40,128 bases of DNA from Acidimicrobiaceae bacterium (GCA_003133665.1 PKYK01000063.1:1-40128); one strand, 5' to 3'. Counted from the stretch's first letter, positions 7,092 through 14,964 are shown. Notes: generated by a model from the sequence alone, not told the origin. Made by a program: numbers and translations.

Positions 7092-8330
7092 TCACTCCAG
7101 ACCATTCAATACCGACGAACCTCGGGCCACGTAATCGGCGCCGAAGGCGCCCTCGGCGGCGAGAGCCGCCCGGTGCTGCTCGGAGTAGCCGAGCAGGAGT
7201 CCCATGACGGCGTCGGCGTCCTCGTGTCGACGCGGAGCCCGTCGGTGCGTCGCGGGTTCCTCGCCGACGCGAACGGCACTCACGACCTGGCGCACCTCGC
7301 CGAAACGGGGGTGCTCCGTAGAGACGACGACGTGACGCGCCGCGGACTGAGGGTCAGCGAGCGCCTCAGCTACCGAGTTGACCGGACCGCACGGCACTTG
7401 GGCCGCGGTCAGGATCTCCACCCATTCGTCGGTGGGACGCTGCAAGAAGGCTTCACCGAGGATGGCCAAGACCTCGTCCGCGTGCTCGTAACGGGCGGCG
7501 AATCCCTGGAAACGCGGATCGACGGCGAGGTCGGGCATCTCCAACGCATCCACCAGCCGACGCCAGAACTTCTCCTTCGGGCAAGCCACGACGAGCCAGC
7601 CATCCTTCGACTCGAAAACCTGGAACGGCACAATCGAAGGATGCGCGGAGTGGTGCGTGCGGCGCGGGATGAAATCGCCGTTGAGCGCCCAGGCGGCGGG
7701 GTAGGTCAACATCGACATGGCCGTCTCGAAGAGACTCACGTCGCAGTCGGTGCCTACTCCGTCACGACGCGCCGCGTGCAGAGCAGCCAGCATCGAGATC
7801 GCCGCCACCAACCCGCCGGAGTAGTCCACAATCGAGAGTCCCGACTTGGTCGGGGGGCCGTCAGGTTCACCCGTCAGATCCATCCAGCCCGTGAGGCCTT
7901 GGACCACGTAGTCGTAGCCCGGATCGGCCCGTCGGGGTCCGGTCATCCCGTAGCCGCTCAGCGAACAGCAGACGATCTTCGGATTGATGTGCTTCAAGTC
8001 GTCGTAACGGATGGCGAGCCGCTCGGGAACGTCGCCGCGCAGGTTGGAATAGACGATGTCGCTCACGCGCACAAGGTCCTCGAACACGACGCGCCCCGAA
8101 TGGGTGTTGAGGTCGAGACTGAGGCTTCTCTTGTTGCGATTGAAGGTCTCGAAGAAGATGCTGTCCTCACCGTCCTGCAGCGGCGTCACGTAACGTCCGA
8201 TGTCGCCGCCGACGCTAGGGTCCTCGATCTTGATCACGTCGGCGCCCAGGTCAGCGAGCTGCACCGAGCCGAACGGCCCTGCACCGTACTGTTCGATTGC
8301 GAGGATCCGAACGTCTTCGAGCGGTCTCAT
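7092..8330 (-). CDS. Class III (CaiB/BaiF, Frc-type) CoA-transferase, candidate mesaconate CoA-transferase
   Basis: 412 residues from the ATG at 8330, chosen because it overlaps the preceding stop as ATGA and gives the normal family start (PLEDVRILAIEQYGAGPF). The catalytic aspartate is in SIVDYSGG at residue 169, the same number as in formyl-CoA transferase. The N-terminal ADLGADVIKIEDP and the middle GYDYVVQGLTGWMDLTGEP are typical. These enzymes move CoA between carboxylic acids in the cytosol. Translational coupling to 3-methylaspartate ammonia-lyase, whose product is mesaconate, makes mesaconate the most likely acceptor, by analogy with the mesaconyl-CoA and citramalyl-CoA transferases of this family. 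The CoA donor is unknown. Confidence 0.9.
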   Translation of the reverse strand: MRPLEDVRILAIEQYGAGPFGSVQLADLGADVIKIEDPSVGGDIGRYVTPLQDGEDSIFFETFNRNKRSLSLDLNTHSGRVVFEDLVRVSDIVYSNLRGDVPERLAIRYDDLKHINPKIVCCSLSGYGMTGPRRADPGYDYVVQGLTGWMDLTGEPDGPPTKSGLSIVDYSGGLVAAISMLAALHAARRDGVGTDCDVSLFETAMSMLTYPAAWALNGDFIPRRTHHSAHPSIVPFQVFESKDGWLVVACPKEKFWRRLVDALEMPDLAVDPRFQGFAARYEHADEVLAILGEAFLQRPTDEWVEILTAAQVPCGPVNSVAEALADPQSAARHVVVSTEHPRFGEVRQVVSAVRVGEEPATHRRAPRRHEDADAVMGLLLGYSEQHRAALAAEGAFGADYVARGSSVLNGLE

Positions 8331-9598
8331 GTCACGGCATCCTCGGCCGACTGCTGGGCGCGCCGCCACCGGACGAGGTCACGGGTGCGCGCCATCTCGT
8401 TTCGCACGATCATGATGCCCTCGTCGACGCCCATGCCCGGCTTCGCGAGCACCTGATCGGCGCCACAGGCCATCGCCACGTGTGTGGTCACACGAGCCGA
8501 CTGGTCCGTCTCGTTGCACGTTCCGCCGCTGTAGGAGCGGAAACCGCGTTCGCGCACGAGAAGCAGCGCCTCGATGGTGTTGTTGATGCCGCCGAGGTCG
8601 GGCGTCTTCACGTGGATGACGTCAGCGGCCTTCGCCCTGGTGAAGACATCGATGTCCTCCAAGGTGTTGCACCACTCGTCGACGACGATCGATACCGGTA
8701 TCTCGCGGGTGCGCAGCAGGTCTCGCAACTTCGTGTAGGTGGCCACTTGACCATCGCGGCTGCCGGCGTCGATCGGATGTTCGACCCAGAGGCTGAACGG
8801 GGCCGCCGCCTTCGCGAGGCTGGCCAGATACGTCACGACGCGCTCAAGGTCGCCGTCGAAGGCCAGGCCGATCGTGCCGTACGTGTCGACGTGCAAGCGC
8901 GGGAAGTAGTCCGAGTTGGTGCGCACGCTGAGCACCCGCTCGCGCAACCACGCCACGTACTCGAGGAGTATCTCGCCGTTGCGACCGAGCTTGGTGTCGA
9001 CTTCGTTGATGAGACCGTGGGGCAGGGCATCGACCTGCTTGAGGATCATCTTGTCGACGTTGGCGTAGCGATCGTCCCCGGTCTGAGCGAAGAGGGGGAC
9101 GAGGTCGATCTCGGCGTCGATGTCGTATTCGAGCTGCACCACCTCGGCCATGGTGAGGCCGCTCGACAGCGCCGCCGCGTGCAAGAGGGCCTGCGTGACG
9201 CCGTAGCGCACGGAAGTGGCGAGCTGCGCGCCGTCCACCAAGAGACCGTCGATCTCCTCCGCCGCCGCTCGAAAGCCTTGGAACGTCCGACCAACCAGGC
9301 GAGGCATCACGTGATCGTGGAGCTGCGCCATCAGTTCGTCGAGGCTCGACAGGGGGGCCCGTCCTCCGGCGCCGGCGTACTGCACCTCGGCGCAGTCCCC
9401 GAAGGCGACCTGGCCATCTTCGAGGATCAGAACCACCGAAACGGCCACGCCGGGCTCTCGGATCGCGACGAATCCAGGGGTGACCGGCGAGCCCGTATAG
9501 AGGAAACCGTCGTGTGCCCGACCCTCGCGGATCGCGCTCTGGTCATCGCGGAAGAAGCCCGTCGTCACCGGGGTGTAAACGACGTCGAGGATCCTCAC
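8327..9598 (-). CDS. mal: 3-Methylaspartate ammonia-lyase
   Basis: 423 residues from a GTG at 9598 that overlaps the upstream SDR stop (GTGA). The whole protein aligns to clostridial methylaspartate ammonia-lyase (about 413 residues), an enolase-superfamily enzyme that eliminates ammonia from (2S,3S)-3-methylaspartate to give mesaconate. Residue numbers coincide: His194 (LPHGLIN), metal ligands Asp238 (HVDTYG), Glu273 (WVEHP) and Asp307 (VVDEWCN), catalytic Lys331 (KTPDLGG), Thr360-Cys361 (GGTCNET) and Leu384. Gln73 and Gln172 are kept, but Gln329 of the clostridial enzyme is His here (VIHVKTP). No glutamate mutase is in the window, so the substrate may not come from glutamate. Confidence 0.95.
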   Translation of the reverse strand: MRILDVVYTPVTTGFFRDDQSAIREGRAHDGFLYTGSPVTPGFVAIREPGVAVSVVLILEDGQVAFGDCAEVQYAGAGGRAPLSSLDELMAQLHDHVMPRLVGRTFQGFRAAAEEIDGLLVDGAQLATSVRYGVTQALLHAAALSSGLTMAEVVQLEYDIDAEIDLVPLFAQTGDDRYANVDKMILKQVDALPHGLINEVDTKLGRNGEILLEYVAWLRERVLSVRTNSDYFPRLHVDTYGTIGLAFDGDLERVVTYLASLAKAAAPFSLWVEHPIDAGSRDGQVATYTKLRDLLRTREIPVSIVVDEWCNTLEDIDVFTRAKAADVIHVKTPDLGGINNTIEALLLVRERGFRSYSGGTCNETDQSARVTTHVAMACGADQVLAKPGMGVDEGIMIVRNEMARTRDLVRWRRAQQSAEDAVT

Positions 9599-10344
9599 AG
9601 CATCACGTCTCCGCCGTTCGGACCGAGCGTGGCGCCCACGTAGTACGAGCCATCGGCCGACGCCAGCAGCACGGCGGTCGGCGTGACCTCGTCAACCCGG
9701 CCAAAGCGTCGAATCGGCAACTCGGCGAGCTTCATACTGCGCCACTCCTCGGTCTCACTCTCAAGCAGCGGCGTCTCGATGGCCCCGGGGGCGATCGCGT
9801 TCACCAACACACCGCGGTGGGACACCTCTCGAGCGAGCGCCTTGGTGAGACCGATGATCCCGGCCTTGCTCGCCGTGTAGTGAGTCGCCGACACGCCTCC
9901 GATGTAGGCGAGTTGGGAGGCGATGTTGATTATCCGACCATCCCCACGCTCGAGCATCTGCCCCAACAGGGCCCTCGTGCAGAGAAAGACGCTACGGAGG
10001 TTCGTGTTCAGCACATGGTCCCACTGCGCGACCGTCATGTTCTCCAGCAAAGCCTCACTGAAGACACCCGCGTTGTTCACGAGCACGTCCACGCGACCGA
10101 ACCTGGCCAGTGCCGTCTCGGCCATGGCCGCCACACTGGCCTCATCACTGACGTCGGCCTGGATGAAACACGAGCTCCCGCCGTAGGCCGCCACCGCGTC
10201 CATCGTCGCTCGCGCGCGTGACTCGTCGACGAGGTCCGCCACCACGACGGTCGCGCCCTCCCGGGCGAAGGCGATCGCGATACCCTGACCAATGCCAGAA
10301 GCCGCACCCGTGACCAGGGCGACCTTCCCGTCAAGCTTTCCCAT
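9595..10344 (-). CDS. Classical short-chain dehydrogenase/reductase
   Basis: 249 residues from the ATG at 10344, which has GGAGG overlapping the end of the preceding gene; a longer frame from 10383 would run into that gene without a better site. Motifs: TGAASGIG (12-19), ADLVD after strand 2 (an acidic residue that usually favours NAD over NADP), NNAG, Ser in IASQ, YTASK, and PGAIETPL. It is translationally coupled to methylaspartate ammonia-lyase by a 4-base overlap and follows the isochorismatase-like gene by 5 bp. It should act on a hydroxy or keto compound just before or after the deamination step. Substrate unknown. Confidence 0.88.
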   Translation of the reverse strand: MGKLDGKVALVTGAASGIGQGIAIAFAREGATVVVADLVDESRARATMDAVAAYGGSSCFIQADVSDEASVAAMAETALARFGRVDVLVNNAGVFSEALLENMTVAQWDHVLNTNLRSVFLCTRALLGQMLERGDGRIINIASQLAYIGGVSATHYTASKAGIIGLTKALAREVSHRGVLVNAIAPGAIETPLLESETEEWRSMKLAELPIRRFGRVDEVTPTAVLLASADGSYYVGATLGPNGGDVML

Positions 10345-10349
10345 AGCGA

Positions 10350-11039
10350 CTAGCCTCCGCTCGTGTTGTGGGCCGTCTCCCACACCTTGCCAACCGCACT
10401 TGCGGTCGAAAGATCGAAGCGGTGTCGCATCAAGAGGATCGACGCCTCGTGCTGGGCCGGGTCGTCACTCGCGACACAGTCCTCGGGGATGACGACGTAG
10501 TAGTCGTTGAACATCGCATCGCGAGCCGTCGACTCGACGCAGCCCTCGGTCGTGCACCCCGCGACAACAACGGTCTCCACCTGATTCGAACGCAGCAGCA
10601 TGTCGAGGTTGGTGCCCCAGAATCCGCTCGAACGGTACTTGCGCACCACCAACTCACCGTCGCGTGGCCGGAACTCGGGAAGGAATTCGTGGCCCTTGGT
10701 GCCCGGCACCGTGTATGTGAGCGGCTGGTCACCCTGGCGAAAGTCGCCGTGCATGCGCAGATTGAATCGATGCTGGGCTGGCGAGTCACTCATGTGGTCC
10801 GCCAGCTGGGTGTTCTGCAGGTGGATGGTCAGGACCCCATTTTCCCGGGCCGCCCCCAGCAGCTCGGCCAGACGCGGCTGAGACTCCTGGTACATAGAGA
10901 GGTCGACTCCCATCAGCCCGAACAAACCGCCCGGATCAACGAAGTCATACTGCATGTCAATTACGAGTAGCGCGGTGTGTGACGGATCAACCAACTCCTC
11001 AATGTCGCTGTAGACACTCTTGCCATGAACATCAATCAA
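10350..11039 (-). CDS. Isochorismatase-family cysteine amidohydrolase
   Basis: About 229 residues if it starts at TTG 11039, nine bases after GGAGGA; a TTG at 11048 overlaps the permease stop (TTGA) and is the alternative. The much longer open frame to 11369 lies inside the permease and is a shadow. The catalytic triad of the family is visible: Asp in ALLVIDMQYDF, Lys in VVRKYRSSGFWGTNL, and Cys in VVAGCTTEGCVESTARDA. Relatives hydrolyse small amides such as N-carbamoylsarcosine, maleamate, biuret or nicotinamide. Next to an imide-hydrolase-like gene and a C-N lyase, it is a good candidate half-amidase or carbamoyl amidase releasing ammonia. Confidence 0.87.
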   Translation of the reverse strand: MIDVHGKSVYSDIEELVDPSHTALLVIDMQYDFVDPGGLFGLMGVDLSMYQESQPRLAELLGAARENGVLTIHLQNTQLADHMSDSPAQHRFNLRMHGDFRQGDQPLTYTVPGTKGHEFLPEFRPRDGELVVRKYRSSGFWGTNLDMLLRSNQVETVVVAGCTTEGCVESTARDAMFNDYYVVIPEDCVASDDPAQHEASILLMRHRFDLSTASAVGKVWETAHNTSGG

Positions 11040-11044
11040 GAGAT

Positions 11045-12595
11045 TCAATCCTCCAATATTTCCGGGTGCTCTGACACCTCTTCTTCTACCGTGGGGTGTT
11101 GAAGCGAAGGAGCACGCGCGGCAAGGAGACTCTGATCTTCTTCGCCCGCCGCCTCCAACTCTTCCTCGGCGACAAAGGTCCCGATCGCCGCAATCTTCTC
11201 CGGCGAGGTCTTGCGGTAGGTGAGCAGCAGCACCGTACCCAGGGCGATCCAGGCGAGGGTGATCCACGGAACGAGGCTGTAGGGCCAACTCTGACCCGGC
11301 TTCGCGACGCTCCAGAGCGGGTAGGCGAATGCCGCCACACCAGCAATCGGGATGATGATGTGACGCCACACGTTACGCTCCGGCAGCTTCCAGAAGTAGC
11401 GGATCAAGGCGATGTTGCACATGCAGTAGACGATGACGATCGCGACGGTGCCGATGGAGCCGGTGAAACCATAGTTACCGGTGGCGCCCGGGCCGAGCCA
11501 GGCGCCACCGGCCAGACCGAGCGCCACGGTGAAGATCGTCTGACCGGTGATCGCCACGTACGGGGAGAACCACTTCGCGTGGACGTGCCCGAACGAGACG
11601 GGGAGCACACGGTCGCGACCCATGGAGAACATGACGCGCACCGTGGTGTTGTGGATCGCCATGAAGCAGCTGAAGAGCCCGGCGATCGCCGCGAGTTCGA
11701 TCGGCTGGAGCAGCCACGACGCGTAGTGGTGACCCAACGTCACGAAGGGGTTGGGGTCACTGAGGAACTTGAGCAGGTTGGCGTGGTTGTTGAGGCCGTA
11801 CCCGGTGGTAAGCGCGTACATAGCGAAGACGTAGAAGACACCCACCGAGATCAACGCGCCGCTGACCGCCATCGGGACATTGCGCTTCGGATTCTTCGTC
11901 TCCTCACCCAGCGTGGCTGCGGCGTCGAAGCCGATGAAGGACAGGATGCCGAACACGACGCCGAGTCCAACGCCGGACACCCCGTGAGGCGCACTACTGG
12001 GGAGGAATGACTTGATCGTGTTGCCACTGCCCCCGTGAACGATGGCGAGGACTGAAAGCACCAGGAAGATGATGACTTCGAGGAAGAGCAGCACGAGGTC
12101 CACGTTGACCGACGCCCGGATCGAACGCAACGACAGGCCCAGGATGATGACCATCCCGAACAACGAGAACAGCCACCAGGGAACGTTGGAGTTGAAGGTC
12201 GATACGAAGTAGTCGTGAACGAACGAACCGAAGGCGGTGAAGAGTCCCGGGGCCAGGATCGCGTAACCGATCCAGAACAGCCAGCCGGTGTAGAAGCCGG
12301 CGCTCGAGCCGAGTCCAGCACTGTTGAACGTGTAGAAGGATCCTGCAGAAGGCAGGCGGCGTGCGAACTGCACCACGGAGTTCCCGACCAGCAGGCAGGC
12401 GACGAAGGCCACGAGGAACGAGAGCGGCAGGGCGGCTCCGGCCTGTGGTCCGGCCGCCGGCGCGTTCAACACCACTGCCAACACCGGCGCCATCGCGGCT
12501 GCAGACAACGCAATGGCGTTGGGGATGCTGAGAACACCCCGTTCGAGCCGATGTGGTGATGCCGCTGTAGATGTCGTGTTAGTTGCCTCCGCCAT
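11045..12595 (-). CDS. APC-superfamily amino acid/amine permease
   Basis: 516 residues from the ATG at 12595 (GGGGGAG three bases upstream). It has about 12 predicted membrane spans. The N-terminal RLERGVLSIPNAIALSAAAM and the first-span helix, the long loop near FARRLPSAGSFYTF, and GFDAAATLGEETKNPKRNVP between spans 6 and 7 are hallmarks of the amino-acid-polyamine-organocation family. The C-terminal 50 residues are acidic and cytoplasmic. As first gene of the leftward operon and divergent to the GntR regulator, it most likely imports the pathway's substrate. An amino-acid-like or amide compound is consistent with the enzymes that follow. Substrate is inference. Confidence 0.92.
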   Translation of the reverse strand: MAEATNTTSTAASPHRLERGVLSIPNAIALSAAAMAPVLAVVLNAPAAGPQAGAALPLSFLVAFVACLLVGNSVVQFARRLPSAGSFYTFNSAGLGSSAGFYTGWLFWIGYAILAPGLFTAFGSFVHDYFVSTFNSNVPWWLFSLFGMVIILGLSLRSIRASVNVDLVLLFLEVIIFLVLSVLAIVHGGSGNTIKSFLPSSAPHGVSGVGLGVVFGILSFIGFDAAATLGEETKNPKRNVPMAVSGALISVGVFYVFAMYALTTGYGLNNHANLLKFLSDPNPFVTLGHHYASWLLQPIELAAIAGLFSCFMAIHNTTVRVMFSMGRDRVLPVSFGHVHAKWFSPYVAITGQTIFTVALGLAGGAWLGPGATGNYGFTGSIGTVAIVIVYCMCNIALIRYFWKLPERNVWRHIIIPIAGVAAFAYPLWSVAKPGQSWPYSLVPWITLAWIALGTVLLLTYRKTSPEKIAAIGTFVAEEELEAAGEEDQSLLAARAPSLQHPTVEEEVSEHPEILED

Positions 12596-12654
12596 GAACT
12601 CCCCCTATGAACTTGCAGCGACTGGTCGATCACTGTCGATTTTCAATTCACGCC

Positions 12655-12666
12655 CTGATATATCAG
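12655..12666. promoter_or_regulatory. Perfect 12-bp palindrome in the divergent control region
   Basis: CTGATATATCAG is its own reverse complement and lies 60 bp before the permease start. Its AT-rich centre could coincide with a leftward -10 element. It is a candidate operator for the adjacent GntR regulator. Confidence 0.5.
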
Positions 12667-12699
12667 TGCACGATGGTAAGATACATTACGCAGGACACT

Positions 12700-12743
12700 A
12701 TTTCAAGCAATTGTGGGCAGGATTTCAAGTAATTGTGGGCAGG
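12700..12743. promoter_or_regulatory. Two tandem 22-bp direct repeats, candidate operators
   Basis: 12700-12721 and 12722-12743 are the same 22-mer apart from one C/T change; both contain caa then aattgtgggcagg and an imperfect caattg core. The repeat period of 22 bp, about two helical turns, puts both copies on the same DNA face, as expected for cooperative regulator binding. They lie 5 bp before a TTGACA. Confidence 0.6.
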
Positions 12744-12747
12744 GTCC

Positions 12748-12785
12748 TTGACATCGTCTGCTCTCGACCGCTCCTAACGTGTTAG
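12748..12785 (+). promoter_or_regulatory. Possible promoter and inverted repeat before the GntR gene
   Basis: TTGACA at 12748-12753 is a perfect -35 box; the nearest -10-like taacgt (12775-12780) is at 21 bp, too long for an ideal promoter, so the pairing is uncertain. ctaac-gt-gttag (12774-12785) is an inverted repeat with perfect 5-bp arms immediately upstream of the start, suited to autoregulation. Confidence 0.35.
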
Positions 12786-12804
12786 CGGTGAAAAGGTTGA
12801 AGAT

Positions 12805-13473
12805 ATGAGCATTCGGACGAGCGAAGTTCCCGTCACCGCCGAGCGTGACAGTGACGCCGCCTACAGCCTGCTGCTGGACCGAATCGTCAATCTCTCCATC
12901 GCCCCAGGCGCGCTCTTGAACGAGCAGTCGCTGGCCGCCGAACTCGACTACGGACGAACCCCGGTGCGCGAAGCGCTGGCCCGCTTATCTGCGGACCGGT
13001 TCGTGACCATCCTGCCGCGGCGAGGCATCATCGTCGCACCCATCACGTTCGAAGAGGTCCTCGCCATGTTCGAGGCCCGTGAGACCATCGAGTGCGGCAT
13101 CGCCTACATCGCTGCGACTCGCGTCACCGAAGACGACCTCGAGGAAATGAGGCGATTGGTCACGACGGCCGACGCGGCGAGGATGACCGGTGATTCCGAA
13201 GAGTTCCTGCTGGCCGATCACGCGGTGCACACCTTCCTGGTGCACATGATCAAGAACCCGATTCTCCAGGAGGCCGCCGAACGTCTCCTCGCACACAACC
13301 TGCGGTTCTGGAGGCTCTACTGGCGTGACCGCCCCGTGAGTCCTGAGGCGATGCTCTCGCACGCCCCGTTGATCGCCGCCGTCGAGAGTCAGGACTCGCG
13401 CACCGCAGAGGAGGCGATGCGCCACCACCTGCGCGAATCCTGCCAGCTCGTCCAGTTGCTGTTCGTCCGTTGA
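12805..13473 (+). CDS. GntR-family transcriptional regulator, FCD (FadR) subfamily
   Basis: 222 residues from the ATG at 12805. Residues 15-85 are a winged HTH with the GntR signature (LDRIVNLSIAPGALLNEQ, then YGRTPVREALARLSADR, then ILPRRGIIV). Residues 90-220 form the all-helical FCD ligand-binding domain. Asp/His residues at DHAVH, at SHAPLIAAV and in MRHHLRES correspond to the usual metal-binding set that helps hold a carboxylate effector. It is divergent to the permease operon and 7 bp upstream of the lyase gene. The control region has tandem 22-bp repeats and two palindromes. It probably represses both arms until a pathway acid is present. Confidence 0.92.
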   Translation: MSIRTSEVPVTAERDSDAAYSLLLDRIVNLSIAPGALLNEQSLAAELDYGRTPVREALARLSADRFVTILPRRGIIVAPITFEEVLAMFEARETIECGIAYIAATRVTEDDLEEMRRLVTTADAARMTGDSEEFLLADHAVHTFLVHMIKNPILQEAAERLLAHNLRFWRLYWRDRPVSPEAMLSHAPLIAAVESQDSRTAEEAMRHHLRESCQLVQLLFVR

Positions 13474-13480
13474 GCCCTCG

Positions 13481-14374
13481 ATGAGCGGACTTCTCGCGCG
13501 CAGCTATCTCTACGTCCCCGCTGACGCGACCGAACGCCTGCAGTCGGCCCCCCGCCGTGGCGCCGACGCCGTCATCGCGGACCTCGAAGACGCGGTCGCG
13601 CTGAAACATAAGGACTTGGCGCTCAACAATGCGGTCGAGTGGCTGAGATCGCCCCACCCGGCGTCGAGCGAACTCTGGGTGCGCGTCAATCCCGGTCAAC
13701 GCGGGCTCGAAGAGGTCGCCGCCCTCTTCCACGAGAACCTCAGCGGCATCTGTCTGGCCAAGGTCAGCGGCCCCGAGGACATCGAAAACGTTGCGACGCT
13801 CCTGGATGAACTCGAAAATGAGGCCGAGAAGCAGTCCCCGGTCTCACTGATGCCGCTCATCGAGTCGGCCATCGCGGTGCAGTCACTGTCCGGCATCGCC
13901 ACGGCGTCACGAGTGCTGCGTCTCCAAATCGGAGAGATCGACCTGGCGGCCGACCTCGGCGTCACGGGCGGGGATCAATCGAACGAACTCGACTTCTCGC
14001 GTGCCAGCGTCGTCGTCGCTTCGACCGCCGCGGGACTCCTACCGCCCGTCGGAGCCGTCTCCGCCCAGTTCCGAGACCTCGAGAGTTTCGCCGTCACCAC
14101 GCGACGTCTACGCCGCAGCGGCTTCGTTGGGCGAGCGGCCATCCACCCGGCGCAAATTCCGATCATCCACGCGGTGTTCACCCCGAGTCCCGACGAGATC
14201 GATCGAGCGCAGCGTCTCGTGAGCCGGTTCGACGCCGCACTGGCCAGCGGCAATGGGGTCGTCCTCGACGAGGATGGCCGCATGGTGGACGAGGCCGTCG
14301 TCCGTCAAAGTCGTAGGCTCCTGATGCTCGCAAATCTCGATAGCTCACACCGAGACGAGGAGGGACCACGATGA
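13481..14374 (+). CDS. HpcH/HpaI-CitE-type acyl-CoA lyase, candidate beta-methylmalyl-CoA or citramalyl-CoA lyase
   Basis: 297 residues from the ATG at 13481. A TIM-barrel family member: RSYLYVPADATERL at the start, ADAVIADLEDAV, the CoA-contacting Arg in LWVRVNP, metal-binding Glu in LMPLIESA and Glu/Asp in LQIGEIDLAADLG, then a C-terminal AAIHPAQIP motif. Stand-alone CitE-like proteins cleave malyl-CoA, methylmalyl-CoA or citramalyl-CoA to a CoA thioester plus a 2-oxoacid. It is coupled to the MaoC gene by ATGA, the same pairing as Rv2498c-Rv2499c of Mycobacterium tuberculosis in itaconate/mesaconate breakdown. With mesaconate made by the divergent operon, methylmalyl-CoA or citramalyl-CoA is the likely substrate. 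Confidence 0.9.
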   Translation: MSGLLARSYLYVPADATERLQSAPRRGADAVIADLEDAVALKHKDLALNNAVEWLRSPHPASSELWVRVNPGQRGLEEVAALFHENLSGICLAKVSGPEDIENVATLLDELENEAEKQSPVSLMPLIESAIAVQSLSGIATASRVLRLQIGEIDLAADLGVTGGDQSNELDFSRASVVVASTAAGLLPPVGAVSAQFRDLESFAVTTRRLRRSGFVGRAAIHPAQIPIIHAVFTPSPDEIDRAQRLVSRFDAALASGNGVVLDEDGRMVDEAVVRQSRRLLMLANLDSSHRDEEGPR

Positions 14375-14880
14375 CGGACGTTGAAGGCTGGCGGGGCCGA
14401 TTCTTTGAGGACTTTCACGTCGGTGACGTGTACCATCACGCTCTCGGTAGGACGGTCACCGAGACCGACAATTCCTGGTTCACCCTGCTCACCCAGAACA
14501 CCGCTCCCCTTCACTTCGATAAGCACTACGCCTCCCAAACTGAGTTCGGGCGCCCGCTCGTGAACTCCACGTTCACCCTCGCACTCGTCACCGGCCAATC
14601 GGTCAGTGACGTCTCCCAGAACGTGATGGCTAATCTCGGTTGGGATCAGGTGCGCCTTCTCAAACCACTCTTCGAAGGTGACACCGTCTACTCCAAGTCT
14701 GAAGTCTTGGAACTGCGAGGCTCCAAGAGCCGGCCGAATGTCGGAGTCGTGACGGTCCGCACCACGGGATTCAACCAGGACGGGATCATCCTGATCGAGT
14801 TCAATCGCACACTTCTCGTGTATCGCCGCGGACAGGCACCGACGATCCCTTCACCGCTGCCAAAGTCAGATCAACCGTAG
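14371..14880 (+). CDS. MaoC-type hotdog hydratase, candidate mesaconyl-CoA hydratase
   Basis: 169 residues from the ATG at 14371, overlapping the lyase stop by 4 bases. A single hotdog domain with the MaoC hydratase motif: GRFFEDFHVGDVYHH, then GRTVTETDNSWFTLLTQN and PLHFDKHYA, where the Asp/His dyad of (R)-specific hydratases lies, then GRPLVNSTFTLALVTGQS. The length matches small mesaconyl-CoA / itaconyl-CoA hydratases rather than the double-hotdog form. The likely reaction is mesaconyl-CoA to beta-methylmalyl-CoA (C1 thioester) or to citramalyl-CoA (C4 thioester). Which isomer depends on the CoA-transferase and cannot be told from sequence. Last gene of the rightward arm. Confidence 0.9.
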   Translation: MTDVEGWRGRFFEDFHVGDVYHHALGRTVTETDNSWFTLLTQNTAPLHFDKHYASQTEFGRPLVNSTFTLALVTGQSVSDVSQNVMANLGWDQVRLLKPLFEGDTVYSKSEVLELRGSKSRPNVGVVTVRTTGFNQDGIILIEFNRTLLVYRRGQAPTIPSPLPKSDQP

Positions 14881-14964
14881 CGACTTCACATTGAGCGAGC
14901 CTTCGGTCTCGGGCAAGATGAAACCCCACCTCGCTACGAACAAGAGCTCACGAATACGGCAAGT

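Noticed and set aside
6255..8456. 733-codon plus-strand open frame across the SDR and CoA-transferase genes
   Set aside because: It is the antisense of two well-supported genes with GC-rich third positions, has no family resemblance and no ribosome-binding site. The same applies to the long frames at 8297-9643, 11096-12010, 5330-6046 and 16626-17444.
10350..11369. A 339-residue version of the isochorismatase-like protein
   Set aside because: The extra 110 residues are antisense-free but lie in another frame of the permease gene, are Arg/Gly-rich and unlike the family; the TTG at 11039 with GGAGGA gives the normal start.
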